Below, piece by piece: positions 56,914 to 64,000 of a DNA stretch of 64,000 nucleotides; within the stretch, counting starts at the first letter, position 1; each line of letters begins with the position of its first letter. The notes under the pieces were generated by a model. The model had not been told where the DNA came from, made no database searches, and worked only from the letters and a program-made list of their open reading frames with translations. This stretch comes from an uncultured Alcanivorax sp. (GTDB taxonomy: Bacteria > Pseudomonadota > Gammaproteobacteria > Pseudomonadales > Alcanivoracaceae), in NCBI RefSeq assembly GCF_947258575.1, contig NZ_CAMYIV010000002.1, forward strand, positions 1-64,000. Reading direction: 5' to 3'. A program made the position numbers and the translations under genes.

Positions 56914-58884
56914 ATGAATAATAATCCCCTGCGCAAAACCAGGTTAGCGATGGCTGTTGCTGGTGCTGCAGCCCTTACCAGCTTGTCACTTCCTGCCTCT
57001 GCAATTCAGCTTCAATTCGATAACCCTGACTGGACCGGTCGACTGGATACTGCCTTGTCCGTCGGTGCGTTGTTCCGCACAGAAGGGCAGGACCGGATGT
57101 TGGCGGCCAACGAAGATGTGGTTGACATGACCCTTAAAGGTTATGGCTCCCAGGTCAACAAGAACGATGCCAACAACAACTTTGACACTGGTCTGGCGTC
57201 TCTGGTCTACAAGATCACCCCGGAGATGGAGCTGAACTGGCAGGGGCGTTATGGCATGTTCGTCCGTGCCACCGCGTTCCACGATGAGCAGATCATGGGC
57301 GGTGGTCATGATGGTGGCGCTCTGATGAAATCGGGTCCCTTCGTGCCGGGTAACGGGTTTACCCGTTATGCCACATACTCCGATTATGCCAACAACGGTA
57401 TCGGTGACGATTTCAACAGTGATGCAGAGCGCTATGCGGGTCAGCGTGCTCGTATGCTGGATGCCTATGTGTGGGGGAGTTTCGATCTGTTCGAGAAGCC
57501 CTTGAACGTGCGTCTGGGTCAGCAGGTCATCAACTGGGGTGAAGCGCTGTTTATTCAGGGTGGCGTTAACACTGCCAACTACTTTGATCTCAATGCGCTG
57601 CGCTTGCCGGGCTCTGAAATCAAGGAAGCCCTGTTGCCACTGGATAGCTTGTACTTTTCCTACGGCCTGACCTTTAACGCGACACTGGAAGGTTTCTACC
57701 AGTTCGAGTGGGAAAATTCCGAAGATGCGCCAGCGGGCACCTACTTCTCCACTCATGATGCATTCCCGGGCAGGGGTGCTGACAACGTGATTATTGATGG
57801 TCGTGTCGTGGCTCTGGGGGCTGGTGCACCGGGTCTGGAAAATGCGTTCGCTGCCTACACGGCTCAGTTTGGTCCTGGCTACGAGTACGAAGCCACTCAG
57901 GTAACGGTTGATCGGATTCGTGATGAAGACGCGAAGGATAATGGCCAGTTTGGTTTGGCCTATCGCTATTTTGCCGAAGCCCTGAACGGTACGGAATTCG
58001 CGCTTTACTATACCCGCACTCATGCACGTACGCCTGTGGTGGGTTCCCGCATCAACAAGATCAACACCTCCGGCCTGGCGGGTGTGCCGGAAACCATTGA
58101 CACCACCGAATACCAGATGGCCTATGTGGAAGACCAGGACATGTTCGGTGCCAGCTTCAACACTGTCGTCGGCACCATGTCTCTGGCGGGCGAACTGGCG
58201 TACCGCCCCAAGCGATCCATTATCAATGAAATCGGCGACAACCTGATCCAGTCTCTGGCTGGCGCAGCAGCAAATCCGGCCCCAACCCTGGGTGATCTGA
58301 CTCCGCACTGTGTGCGGGCAGAGCTTGGTGGTAGCTGCCTGAGTTCCAACACGGCGGTGCAGGAAGGTCAGCTCTATTACTTCTACGACGAAGTGGAAAG
58401 CTATAACGGCTCCCTGGTCAGCATTTTCAACTTCGGGCCGACCTGGGGAACCGATGGTTTGATCGCGCTGCTTGAACTTGGCGTTGAGCACATCGAAGGC
58501 CTGGAAAACCCGGAACTGGAATATAACTCCACTGCTGCCATTCTTGGTTCCGAGGCCCAGATTCTGAGCCCGGATGATCCCAATAAATATAATCTGGATG
58601 ATACATCCTGGGGTTATCGTGCGGTCCTGAAGGCGGATTACAACAATATTTTCGCCGGTATTTCCATGAGCCCGAGCGTGCGGATTGCCCACGATGTAAG
58701 TGGCAATTCACCAATCGGTGGTAACTTCATGGAAGACCGCAAAGCCGCTACCCTGGGGCTGGATTTTGTGTACCTGAACAACCTGGAAGTGGGCATGTCT
58801 GCCACCAGCTTCTGGGGCGCCAAATATTCCAACAAACTGGCGGACCGGAACAACGCTTCGGTTTCTGTTAAGTACTCTTTTTAA
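56914..58884 (+). CDS. DUF1302 family predicted outer-membrane barrel
   Basis: The 656-residue product starts at ATG 56914 (GGAGAG before it); the signal peptide is MNNNPLRKTRLAMAVAGAAA and ends SLPASA. The body begins IQLQFDNPDWTGRLDTALSVGALFR, then alternating aromatic and polar stretches, and ends VSVKYSF with a terminal Phe, as in outer-membrane barrels. DUF1302 members stand next to DUF1329 genes widely in proteobacteria. It is first of a four-gene same-strand cluster; a transport or secretion role is inferred from the set. Confidence 0.8.
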   Translation: MNNNPLRKTRLAMAVAGAAALTSLSLPASAIQLQFDNPDWTGRLDTALSVGALFRTEGQDRMLAANEDVVDMTLKGYGSQVNKNDANNNFDTGLASLVYKITPEMELNWQGRYGMFVRATAFHDEQIMGGGHDGGALMKSGPFVPGNGFTRYATYSDYANNGIGDDFNSDAERYAGQRARMLDAYVWGSFDLFEKPLNVRLGQQVINWGEALFIQGGVNTANYFDLNALRLPGSEIKEALLPLDSLYFSYGLTFNATLEGFYQFEWENSEDAPAGTYFSTHDAFPGRGADNVIIDGRVVALGAGAPGLENAFAAYTAQFGPGYEYEATQVTVDRIRDEDAKDNGQFGLAYRYFAEALNGTEFALYYTRTHARTPVVGSRINKINTSGLAGVPETIDTTEYQMAYVEDQDMFGASFNTVVGTMSLAGELAYRPKRSIINEIGDNLIQSLAGAAANPAPTLGDLTPHCVRAELGGSCLSSNTAVQEGQLYYFYDEVESYNGSLVSIFNFGPTWGTDGLIALLELGVEHIEGLENPELEYNSTAAILGSEAQILSPDDPNKYNLDDTSWGYRAVLKADYNNIFAGISMSPSVRIAHDVSGNSPIGGNFMEDRKAATLGLDFVYLNNLEVGMSATSFWGAKYSNKLADRNNASVSVKYSF

Positions 58885-58891
58885 TTTTTTC

Positions 58892-58911
58892 CGGGCCGGG
58901 TTTCCGGCCCG
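58892..58911 (+). terminator. Intercistronic hairpin between the DUF1302 and DUF1329 genes
   Basis: An 8-bp stem CGGGCCGG-GTTT-CCGGCCCG lies 7 bases after the stop, with only GTTTATTC behind it. It may reduce rather than stop transcription into the following gene, or protect the upstream mRNA. Confidence 0.6.
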
Positions 58912-58929
58912 TTTATTCGGAGAGCAATC

Positions 58930-60336
58930 ATGTTGAAGAAATTGACCGCCATGGGCAGCGCGCTTGCGCTGTCACTGAGCGTAGCGGCCAATGTGCAGGC
59001 TGCCGTGTCCGCGCAAGAAGCGGCAAAGTTGGGTAAATCCCTGACTCCGTTCGGGGCTGACGTCAAAGGTAACGGGAAAGCCGTTTCCACTGGCCTTGGC
59101 ATTCCGGACTGGACCGGTGGTATCCAGAAGAAGGATATCCCCAAGGAATATACCCGCCCCGGCCAGCACCACCCGGACCCTTTCAAAAATGACAAGGTAG
59201 TGTTCACCATCACCGCCCAGAACCTGTCCAAGTATGCGGACAAGGTGCCTGAGGGTGTGCAGGGTATGCTGAAAACCTACCCGGATACTTTTAAACTCAA
59301 TGTCTACCCGAGCCGTCGCTCTACCTCCGCACCGCAATGGGTTTACGACAATACCAAGAGCAATGCTACCAAGGCTTCGTTGGCAGAAACCGGTGTTAAC
59401 AACGCATTCGGCGGGATTCCTTTCCCGATTCTGAGTGGTAGCAACGAAGACAAGGCCCAGCAGGCGATCTGGAACCATATCCTGCGGTGGCGCGGTCTGT
59501 ACGTGGTGCGTCGTGCTTCAGAAGTGGCGGTGCAGCGTAACGGTGCCTACTCCCTGATCACTTCTCAGCAGGAAGTGTACTTCCGTTACTACGATCCCAA
59601 GTACAACTTCGACAGCCTGGACAACATCATTTTCTACTACCTGTCCTTCACCAAGGCGCCGGCACGTCTGGCCGGTGGGGCGGTGCTGGTTCATGAAATG
59701 CTGGACCAGAAGAAAATGCCGCGTCAGGCCTGGGGTTATAACGCCGGCCAGCGTCGTGTTCGTCGTGCTCCCAACCTGGCTTACGACACCCCGATCGCTG
59801 CAGCCGACGGCCTGCGTACTGCCGATGACACCGATATGTATAACGGTGCACCGGACAAGTACAACTGGAAGCTGGTTCATGAAAAGCCGGTGGAAATGTT
59901 TATCCCCTACAACAACTACAAGATGGACAGCCCGGATGTGAAATACGAAACCCTGCTGCAACAGGGCCACGTGAATTCGGACTACCAGCGTTGGGAGCTG
60001 CACCGTGTATGGGTAGTGGAAGCGAACCTGAAGGAAGGTGAGCGCCATATCTACGAGAAGCGTCGCTTCTACATTGATGCGGATTCCTGGCAGATCGCCG
60101 CCATCGACCAGTATGACCGTCGTGATGAGCTGTGGCGTGTAAGCCTTGCCTACATCAAGAACTACTACGAAGTACCGACCCAGTGGACCGCTCTGGACAC
60201 CTTCCATGATCTGCGGGCCCAGCGGTACCACGTACAGTTCCTGGATAACGAAGAACCGTCCATTCTGGATTACAGCCAGCCGGTACCGGATGACCGCTAC
60301 TTCCATCCGGCCGCCCTGCGCCGCCGTGGACGGTAA
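58930..60336 (+). CDS. DUF1329 periplasmic protein (LolB-like fold)
   Basis: The 468-residue product has a signal peptide (MLKKLTAMGSALALSLSVAA, cleavage after QA). The mature part starts VSAQEAAKLGKSLTPFGAD, and further on has KVVFTITAQNLSKYADKVPEGVQGML (split), typical of DUF1329. The family is placed with the LolA/LolB-type lipid-carrying fold, so it could move a lipid or hydrophobic compound across the periplasm. It ends in PPALRRRGR-like basic residues. It follows the DUF1302 gene by 45 bp. Confidence 0.8.
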   Translation: MLKKLTAMGSALALSLSVAANVQAAVSAQEAAKLGKSLTPFGADVKGNGKAVSTGLGIPDWTGGIQKKDIPKEYTRPGQHHPDPFKNDKVVFTITAQNLSKYADKVPEGVQGMLKTYPDTFKLNVYPSRRSTSAPQWVYDNTKSNATKASLAETGVNNAFGGIPFPILSGSNEDKAQQAIWNHILRWRGLYVVRRASEVAVQRNGAYSLITSQQEVYFRYYDPKYNFDSLDNIIFYYLSFTKAPARLAGGAVLVHEMLDQKKMPRQAWGYNAGQRRVRRAPNLAYDTPIAAADGLRTADDTDMYNGAPDKYNWKLVHEKPVEMFIPYNNYKMDSPDVKYETLLQQGHVNSDYQRWELHRVWVVEANLKEGERHIYEKRRFYIDADSWQIAAIDQYDRRDELWRVSLAYIKNYYEVPTQWTALDTFHDLRAQRYHVQFLDNEEPSILDYSQPVPDDRYFHPAALRRRGR

Positions 60337-60452
60337 TGACAAGAAAAGGCTGACCGTTTAACGGCAGCACTGGCAACGCGACCGGGACGCCCATGGCCCC
60401 CGGTCGTTTTGCACTCGGCTCGGCAAACGAGCCTTCGGGAAGAGATGGGACA

Positions 60453-61544
60453 ATGAAAAAAACACTTTTGCTGGCTGCTGCAGCCATGCTGTCTGCCCCT
60501 TTGCAGGCACAGTTTATTGATAGCAAATCGCCGCTGGTTACAGCCAACAACTATCTGGACCTGGCCAATGCCAATGGCCGGATTGTGGCAGTGGGTGACC
60601 GCGGCAAAATTCTTTACTCCGATGATGATGGGGACCACTGGCAGGCCGCCAAAACGCCTGAAGAGGTGCTTCTGACAGCGGTTTGTTTTGCGGATGCCCG
60701 CAACGGCTGGGCCGTGGGCCACGATGCCGTGGTACTGGGTACCCGTGATGGCGGAGAAAGCTGGACGCTTCAGTACAGTGATCCGCTGGGTGGCAGCGAT
60801 GATAGCGAACCCGCTGATGAGAGCATGGATGATCTGTCCATGGACGATATCTATGGCGACCCCTATGAGGACGATGCCTACGGGGATGACCTCTACAGCG
60901 ATGATCCCTACGAGGAAATCGCTGCTGCACCTGTTGATACCTCCGGCGCGCCGCTACTGGATGTGCACTGTGAAAGCCGTGACAAAGCCGTGGCAGTGGG
61001 TGGCTATGGCTACTATCTGGAAACTTCCAACGGCGGCGATACCTGGAAAAAACGAACTGCTGCACTGAGTAATAATGATGGCTGGCACCTGTACGGCTAT
61101 GCGGCCGCTCCTGCCAGCAGCGATCGCTATCTGGTTGGTGAAAAAGGCGTCATCTTTCGCTCTGCTGACAAGGGCCAGAACTGGGAGGCACTGACCAGCC
61201 CCTATGAAGGCACCCTGTTCGGTGCCACCCCGATATCCGATTACCAGGTGCTGGTTTACGGCCTGCAAGGCAATGTGTGGTTAACCGCCAATCGCGGCAG
61301 TAGCTGGGTCAAGGTGCCCACCAAGCTGACCCGTGGTGTGAATGACGGCACGGTACTGGACGACGGCACCGTGGTGCTGGTGACCAATGCCGGCGGTATT
61401 CTCACCAGCCATGATGGTGGTCAAACCTTCTCCCTGCGGTTCCTTCCGGACCGTGAATCCATCTCCGCAATTTTGCCCCGAAAAGCGGGCGGCGTTCTTG
61501 TCGCCGGCCAGGGCGGAGTGCGCGTGATTGAAGACGTAAAATAA
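60453..61544 (+). CDS. YCF48-type beta-propeller protein with acidic insert
   Basis: The 363-residue exported protein starts at ATG 60453; the signal peptide is MKKTLLLAAAAMLSAPLQA. Repeats with GWAVGHDAVVLGTRDGGESW (about 88-107), YLVGEKGVIFRSADKGQNW (about 226-244) and similar lines are BNR/YCF48 blades. Between the first blades is an insert of about 45 residues, rich in Asp, Glu and Tyr (DDLYSDDPYEE, about 113-157), not typical of the family. YCF48 proteins help assemble membrane complexes in plastids; here it may chaperone the barrel or the RND pump. Third gene of the four-gene set. Confidence 0.78.
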   Translation: MKKTLLLAAAAMLSAPLQAQFIDSKSPLVTANNYLDLANANGRIVAVGDRGKILYSDDDGDHWQAAKTPEEVLLTAVCFADARNGWAVGHDAVVLGTRDGGESWTLQYSDPLGGSDDSEPADESMDDLSMDDIYGDPYEDDAYGDDLYSDDPYEEIAAAPVDTSGAPLLDVHCESRDKAVAVGGYGYYLETSNGGDTWKKRTAALSNNDGWHLYGYAAAPASSDRYLVGEKGVIFRSADKGQNWEALTSPYEGTLFGATPISDYQVLVYGLQGNVWLTANRGSSWVKVPTKLTRGVNDGTVLDDGTVVLVTNAGGILTSHDGGQTFSLRFLPDRESISAILPRKAGGVLVAGQGGVRVIEDVK

Positions 61545-61554
61545 GGGGCACAGC

Positions 61555-63936
61555 ATGTCAGGTCGTATTTCCAAAACCATTGCCGGCGGGCTGTTTTCCA
61601 TTCGTCCCGTTGTGCTGCTGCTGTTTATTGCAGCGACTGTCTTCCTAGGCTTTCAGGCCAGCAAGATTCAGCTTAATACCGATATCCGAAAGATGGTCCC
61701 GCTGGGTCACCCTTATATCCAGAACTTTCTGGAACACAAGGATGATATGAGCCTGGGCAACGATGTACGTGTCATCGTTGCAGAAACCCAGAGTGACGAC
61801 ATTTTCAATCCCGAGTACATGACCGCCCTGAAGGAAATCACCGATGAGGTGTTTGCTCTGGATGGTGTGGATCCCAGCAAGATCAGTTCCCTCTGGACCA
61901 GCAATGTACGCTGGAATGAGGTAACCGAGCAGGGCTTCCAGGGTGGTGAAGTGATTCCTGCCGGCTACGATGGCAGCGACGAGACGCTCGAAGACCTGCG
62001 CACCAATGTGCTTCGGTCTGGCCAGGTTGGCCGTCTGGTGGCGGATAACTTCCAGTCCAGTGTGGTGCATGCCCATTTGCTGGATGCGCTGGGTGAAAAC
62101 GGCGTAGATATTCCCGTGCTGGCAGCACGTCTGGAGGAGATTCGCGCTACCTATCAGGAAAAGTACCCCAACGTTCGTATTCATATCGTCGGCCTGGCCA
62201 AAAAAGCCGGGGATGTGATGGCCGCAGCAGAAGAAGTAGCCATGTTCTTCTTCTTCACTCTGGCTTTGATTGCGGTACTGCTGCTGTTTGATACTCGCTG
62301 TTTGCGCAGTGCAATGACAGTGACCGTCTGCTCTTTTGTGGCGGTTATCTGGCAGTTGGGGATTGTCAGTACGCTGGGCTTCACCATCGACCCCTATTCC
62401 ATGCTGGTGCCGTTCCTGGTGTTTGCCATTGCGGTGTCCCATGGTGTGCAGATCGTCAACACCCTGGCGAACTACGCGGCAGAAGGGCAGACCCCGCTGG
62501 ATGCGGCGCGTAATACTTTCCAGTCCTTGTATGTACCGGGCATGGTGGCGCTGGTGTCAGATGCCATTGGTTTCCTGACGCTCTATATCATCGATGTAGG
62601 TGTGATCCGGGAACTGGCCATGGCGGCCAGTATCGGGGTGGCGGTGATCATCATCACCAACCTGATTGTAGTGCCGATGGTGCTTTCCTACCTGGGCGTG
62701 AGCGGTGCATCAGTGCGCAAGATTCAGGCGGGAGAGAAGAAAGATCACCCGCTGGCCGGCTTGTTTGCCCGCTTTACCCGTAAGCCTTTGGCGGCCCTCT
62801 CCATTGTGATTGCCGTGGCCGGTTACGGGGTTGGCATCTATATGAGCCAGGATCTGAAAATCGGTGACCTGGACAAAGGGGCGCCTGAGCTCTGGCCGGA
62901 CCCGTGTGAAGAAATGGATTGCCCGCGCGGTTATGAACCCAAGCCCCGCTATCGCTATAACCACGACGTGAATTTCCTGGTGTCCAACTACTCTGTCAGT
63001 GCGGATGTGCTGGTGGTGATGGGCAAGACGCCGGTGGAGTCCTGTAACACTTATCCCGCCATGCAGACCGTGGATGATTTGTCATGGACCCTGCGCAATG
63101 TGGATGGGGTGCAGGATGTGGTTACCATTGCGTCGGCAACCAAGCTGATTTCCACCAACATGAATGAAGGCTCCCTGAAATGGGCCACCATTTCCCGGGA
63201 TCAGTACGCGCTCAACAATGTCATGAGCTTCATGCCGGACAGCCTCTACAATCTGGACTGTTCCCTGGCACCGGTATATGTGTTCCTTGATGACCACAAG
63301 GCGGAAACTCTGGATCGCGTCACCGCAGCGGTGGCCGATTTTGCCGAGAAGCGCAACAACGAAGAGGTCATCGAGTTCAAGCTGGCGTCAGGCAATGCCG
63401 GTGTGGAAGCTGCCACCAACCAGACTATCGAGGCCAACCAGTATCCCATGCTCGCCCTGGTGTACGCGGTGGTATCGATTCTGGTGCTGATCGCCTTCCG
63501 CTCCATTCGTGCGGTGATTTGTATCATCGTGCCGCTGGGGCTGACTTCCATCCTCTGTCAGGCACTGATGGCGCATCTGGGTATTGGCGTGAAAGTGGCA
63601 ACACTACCGGTGATTGCCCTGGGTGTCGGTATCGGCGTGGATTACGGTATTTATATCTACAGCAAGCTGGCCCACTACCTGAAACAGGGCATGGATCTGG
63701 AAGCTGCCTACAGGGAAACCCTCAAGACCACAGGCAAGGCGGTGGCCTTTACCGGCATCACCCTGGCCGTGGGCGTGATCTTCTGGGCATTCAGTTCCAT
63801 CAAGTTCCAGGCGGATATGGGGATCCTGCTGACCTTCATGTTCCTGTGGAACATGATTGGCGCCCTGTGGCTGCTGCCCGCTCTGGGCTGCTTCCTGCTC
63901 AAGCCTGATGCGGCCCGCGCTCGTCAGAACAGCTAA
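61555..63936 (+). CDS. RND/MMPL-type transporter
   Basis: The 793-residue inner-membrane protein has membrane segments at about 17-35, then two clusters of five or six (about 221-385 and 628-780), with the large periplasmic domain between about 40-215 and again 425-620. DPYSMLVPFLVFAIAVSHGVQIVNTL (split, about 280-305) and the mirrored VGIGVDYGIYIYSKL (about 690-704) are the RND-fold charged helices. The periplasmic domain 2 has two Cys in DPCEEMDCPRG. MMPL-type RND proteins move lipids (hopanoids, mycolates). Last of the four-gene set, 10 bp after the YCF48 gene, with a terminator behind. Confidence 0.85.
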   Translation: MSGRISKTIAGGLFSIRPVVLLLFIAATVFLGFQASKIQLNTDIRKMVPLGHPYIQNFLEHKDDMSLGNDVRVIVAETQSDDIFNPEYMTALKEITDEVFALDGVDPSKISSLWTSNVRWNEVTEQGFQGGEVIPAGYDGSDETLEDLRTNVLRSGQVGRLVADNFQSSVVHAHLLDALGENGVDIPVLAARLEEIRATYQEKYPNVRIHIVGLAKKAGDVMAAAEEVAMFFFFTLALIAVLLLFDTRCLRSAMTVTVCSFVAVIWQLGIVSTLGFTIDPYSMLVPFLVFAIAVSHGVQIVNTLANYAAEGQTPLDAARNTFQSLYVPGMVALVSDAIGFLTLYIIDVGVIRELAMAASIGVAVIIITNLIVVPMVLSYLGVSGASVRKIQAGEKKDHPLAGLFARFTRKPLAALSIVIAVAGYGVGIYMSQDLKIGDLDKGAPELWPDPCEEMDCPRGYEPKPRYRYNHDVNFLVSNYSVSADVLVVMGKTPVESCNTYPAMQTVDDLSWTLRNVDGVQDVVTIASATKLISTNMNEGSLKWATISRDQYALNNVMSFMPDSLYNLDCSLAPVYVFLDDHKAETLDRVTAAVADFAEKRNNEEVIEFKLASGNAGVEAATNQTIEANQYPMLALVYAVVSILVLIAFRSIRAVICIIVPLGLTSILCQALMAHLGIGVKVATLPVIALGVGIGVDYGIYIYSKLAHYLKQGMDLEAAYRETLKTTGKAVAFTGITLAVGVIFWAFSSIKFQADMGILLTFMFLWNMIGALWLLPALGCFLLKPDAARARQNS

Positions 63937-63966
63937 CTGACGCGCTGGTTTCTGTTGGTTATTTTC

Positions 63967-63993
63967 AAGCCCGGCTCTGCCGGGCTTTTTTTT
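63967..63993 (+). terminator. Terminator of the four-gene envelope cluster
   Basis: An 8-bp stem AGCCCGGC-TCT-GCCGGGCT is followed by eight T residues, ending the cluster about 30 bases after the RND stop. Confidence 0.9.
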
Positions 63994-64000
63994 GTTGTTC

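Overview
The window looks like chromosomal DNA of a marine, lipid- and hydrocarbon-using gammaproteobacterium, most like Alcanivorax and its relatives. That is inferred from gene content and order, not from a search. The evidence is the order smc-zipA-ligA (as in Pseudomonas and its allies), cmoA-cmoB, mnmC, a polyhydroxyalkanoate phasin, a complete atu-type set for acyclic terpenes, a Pla-1/cef-type lipase, and a DUF1302/DUF1329/YCF48/RND envelope cluster. Coding DNA is GC-rich, and I see no prophage, integrase or transposase gene.

Layout. 0-13 kb: tRNA-Asn, an aspartate aminotransferase, uvrB convergent with cysZ, then smc, zipA, ligA and a lytic-transglycosylase lipoprotein. 13-19 kb: a chaperone-usher pilus locus with the assembly genes on the plus strand and the predicted pilin and tip subunit on the minus strand. 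19-28 kb: yheU, a MAPEG protein, mnmC, a hybrid histidine kinase, and cmoAB. 28-32.7 kb: small membrane proteins, a membrane-anchored SCP2/UbiJ-like protein, a DUF445 protein and a phasin. 32.7-34 kb: a gene-free stretch with a cluster of DnaA boxes beside an AT-rich segment, a candidate replication origin or DnaA-binding locus. 34-46 kb: atuABCDEF, an acyl-CoA synthetase and a divergent TetR regulator, with a palindromic operator over the predicted atuA promoter. 46.5-51.4 kb: tRNA-Val and tRNA-Asp, a 34-residue acidic microprotein, a coiled-coil protein, a double cNMP/rhodanese fusion, NAD kinase and a YeaC-like protein. 51.6-64 kb: a lipase lipoprotein, pepN, and a four-gene cluster (outer-membrane barrel, periplasmic lipid-carrier fold, YCF48 propeller, RND/MMPL transporter) that looks like one trans-envelope system for a hydrophobic substrate.

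The most striking thing outside the genes is a dense set of small palindromic elements. Three related 150-160 bp elements lie exactly between convergent gene pairs (uvrB/cysZ, usher/tip subunit, 18464 gene/yheU). Each has inverted arrays of a 7-bp repeat (AGTTAAC/AGTGAAT) around a strong GC hairpin, and they supply the stop codon and last residues of several proteins. Other 7-bp arrays (NNNAGCT and NNNCGAG) and GTAGGAG-headed REP/REPIN palindromes fill most other gaps, including nearly every long gap in the atu cluster. No RAYT transposase is present to explain the REPs.
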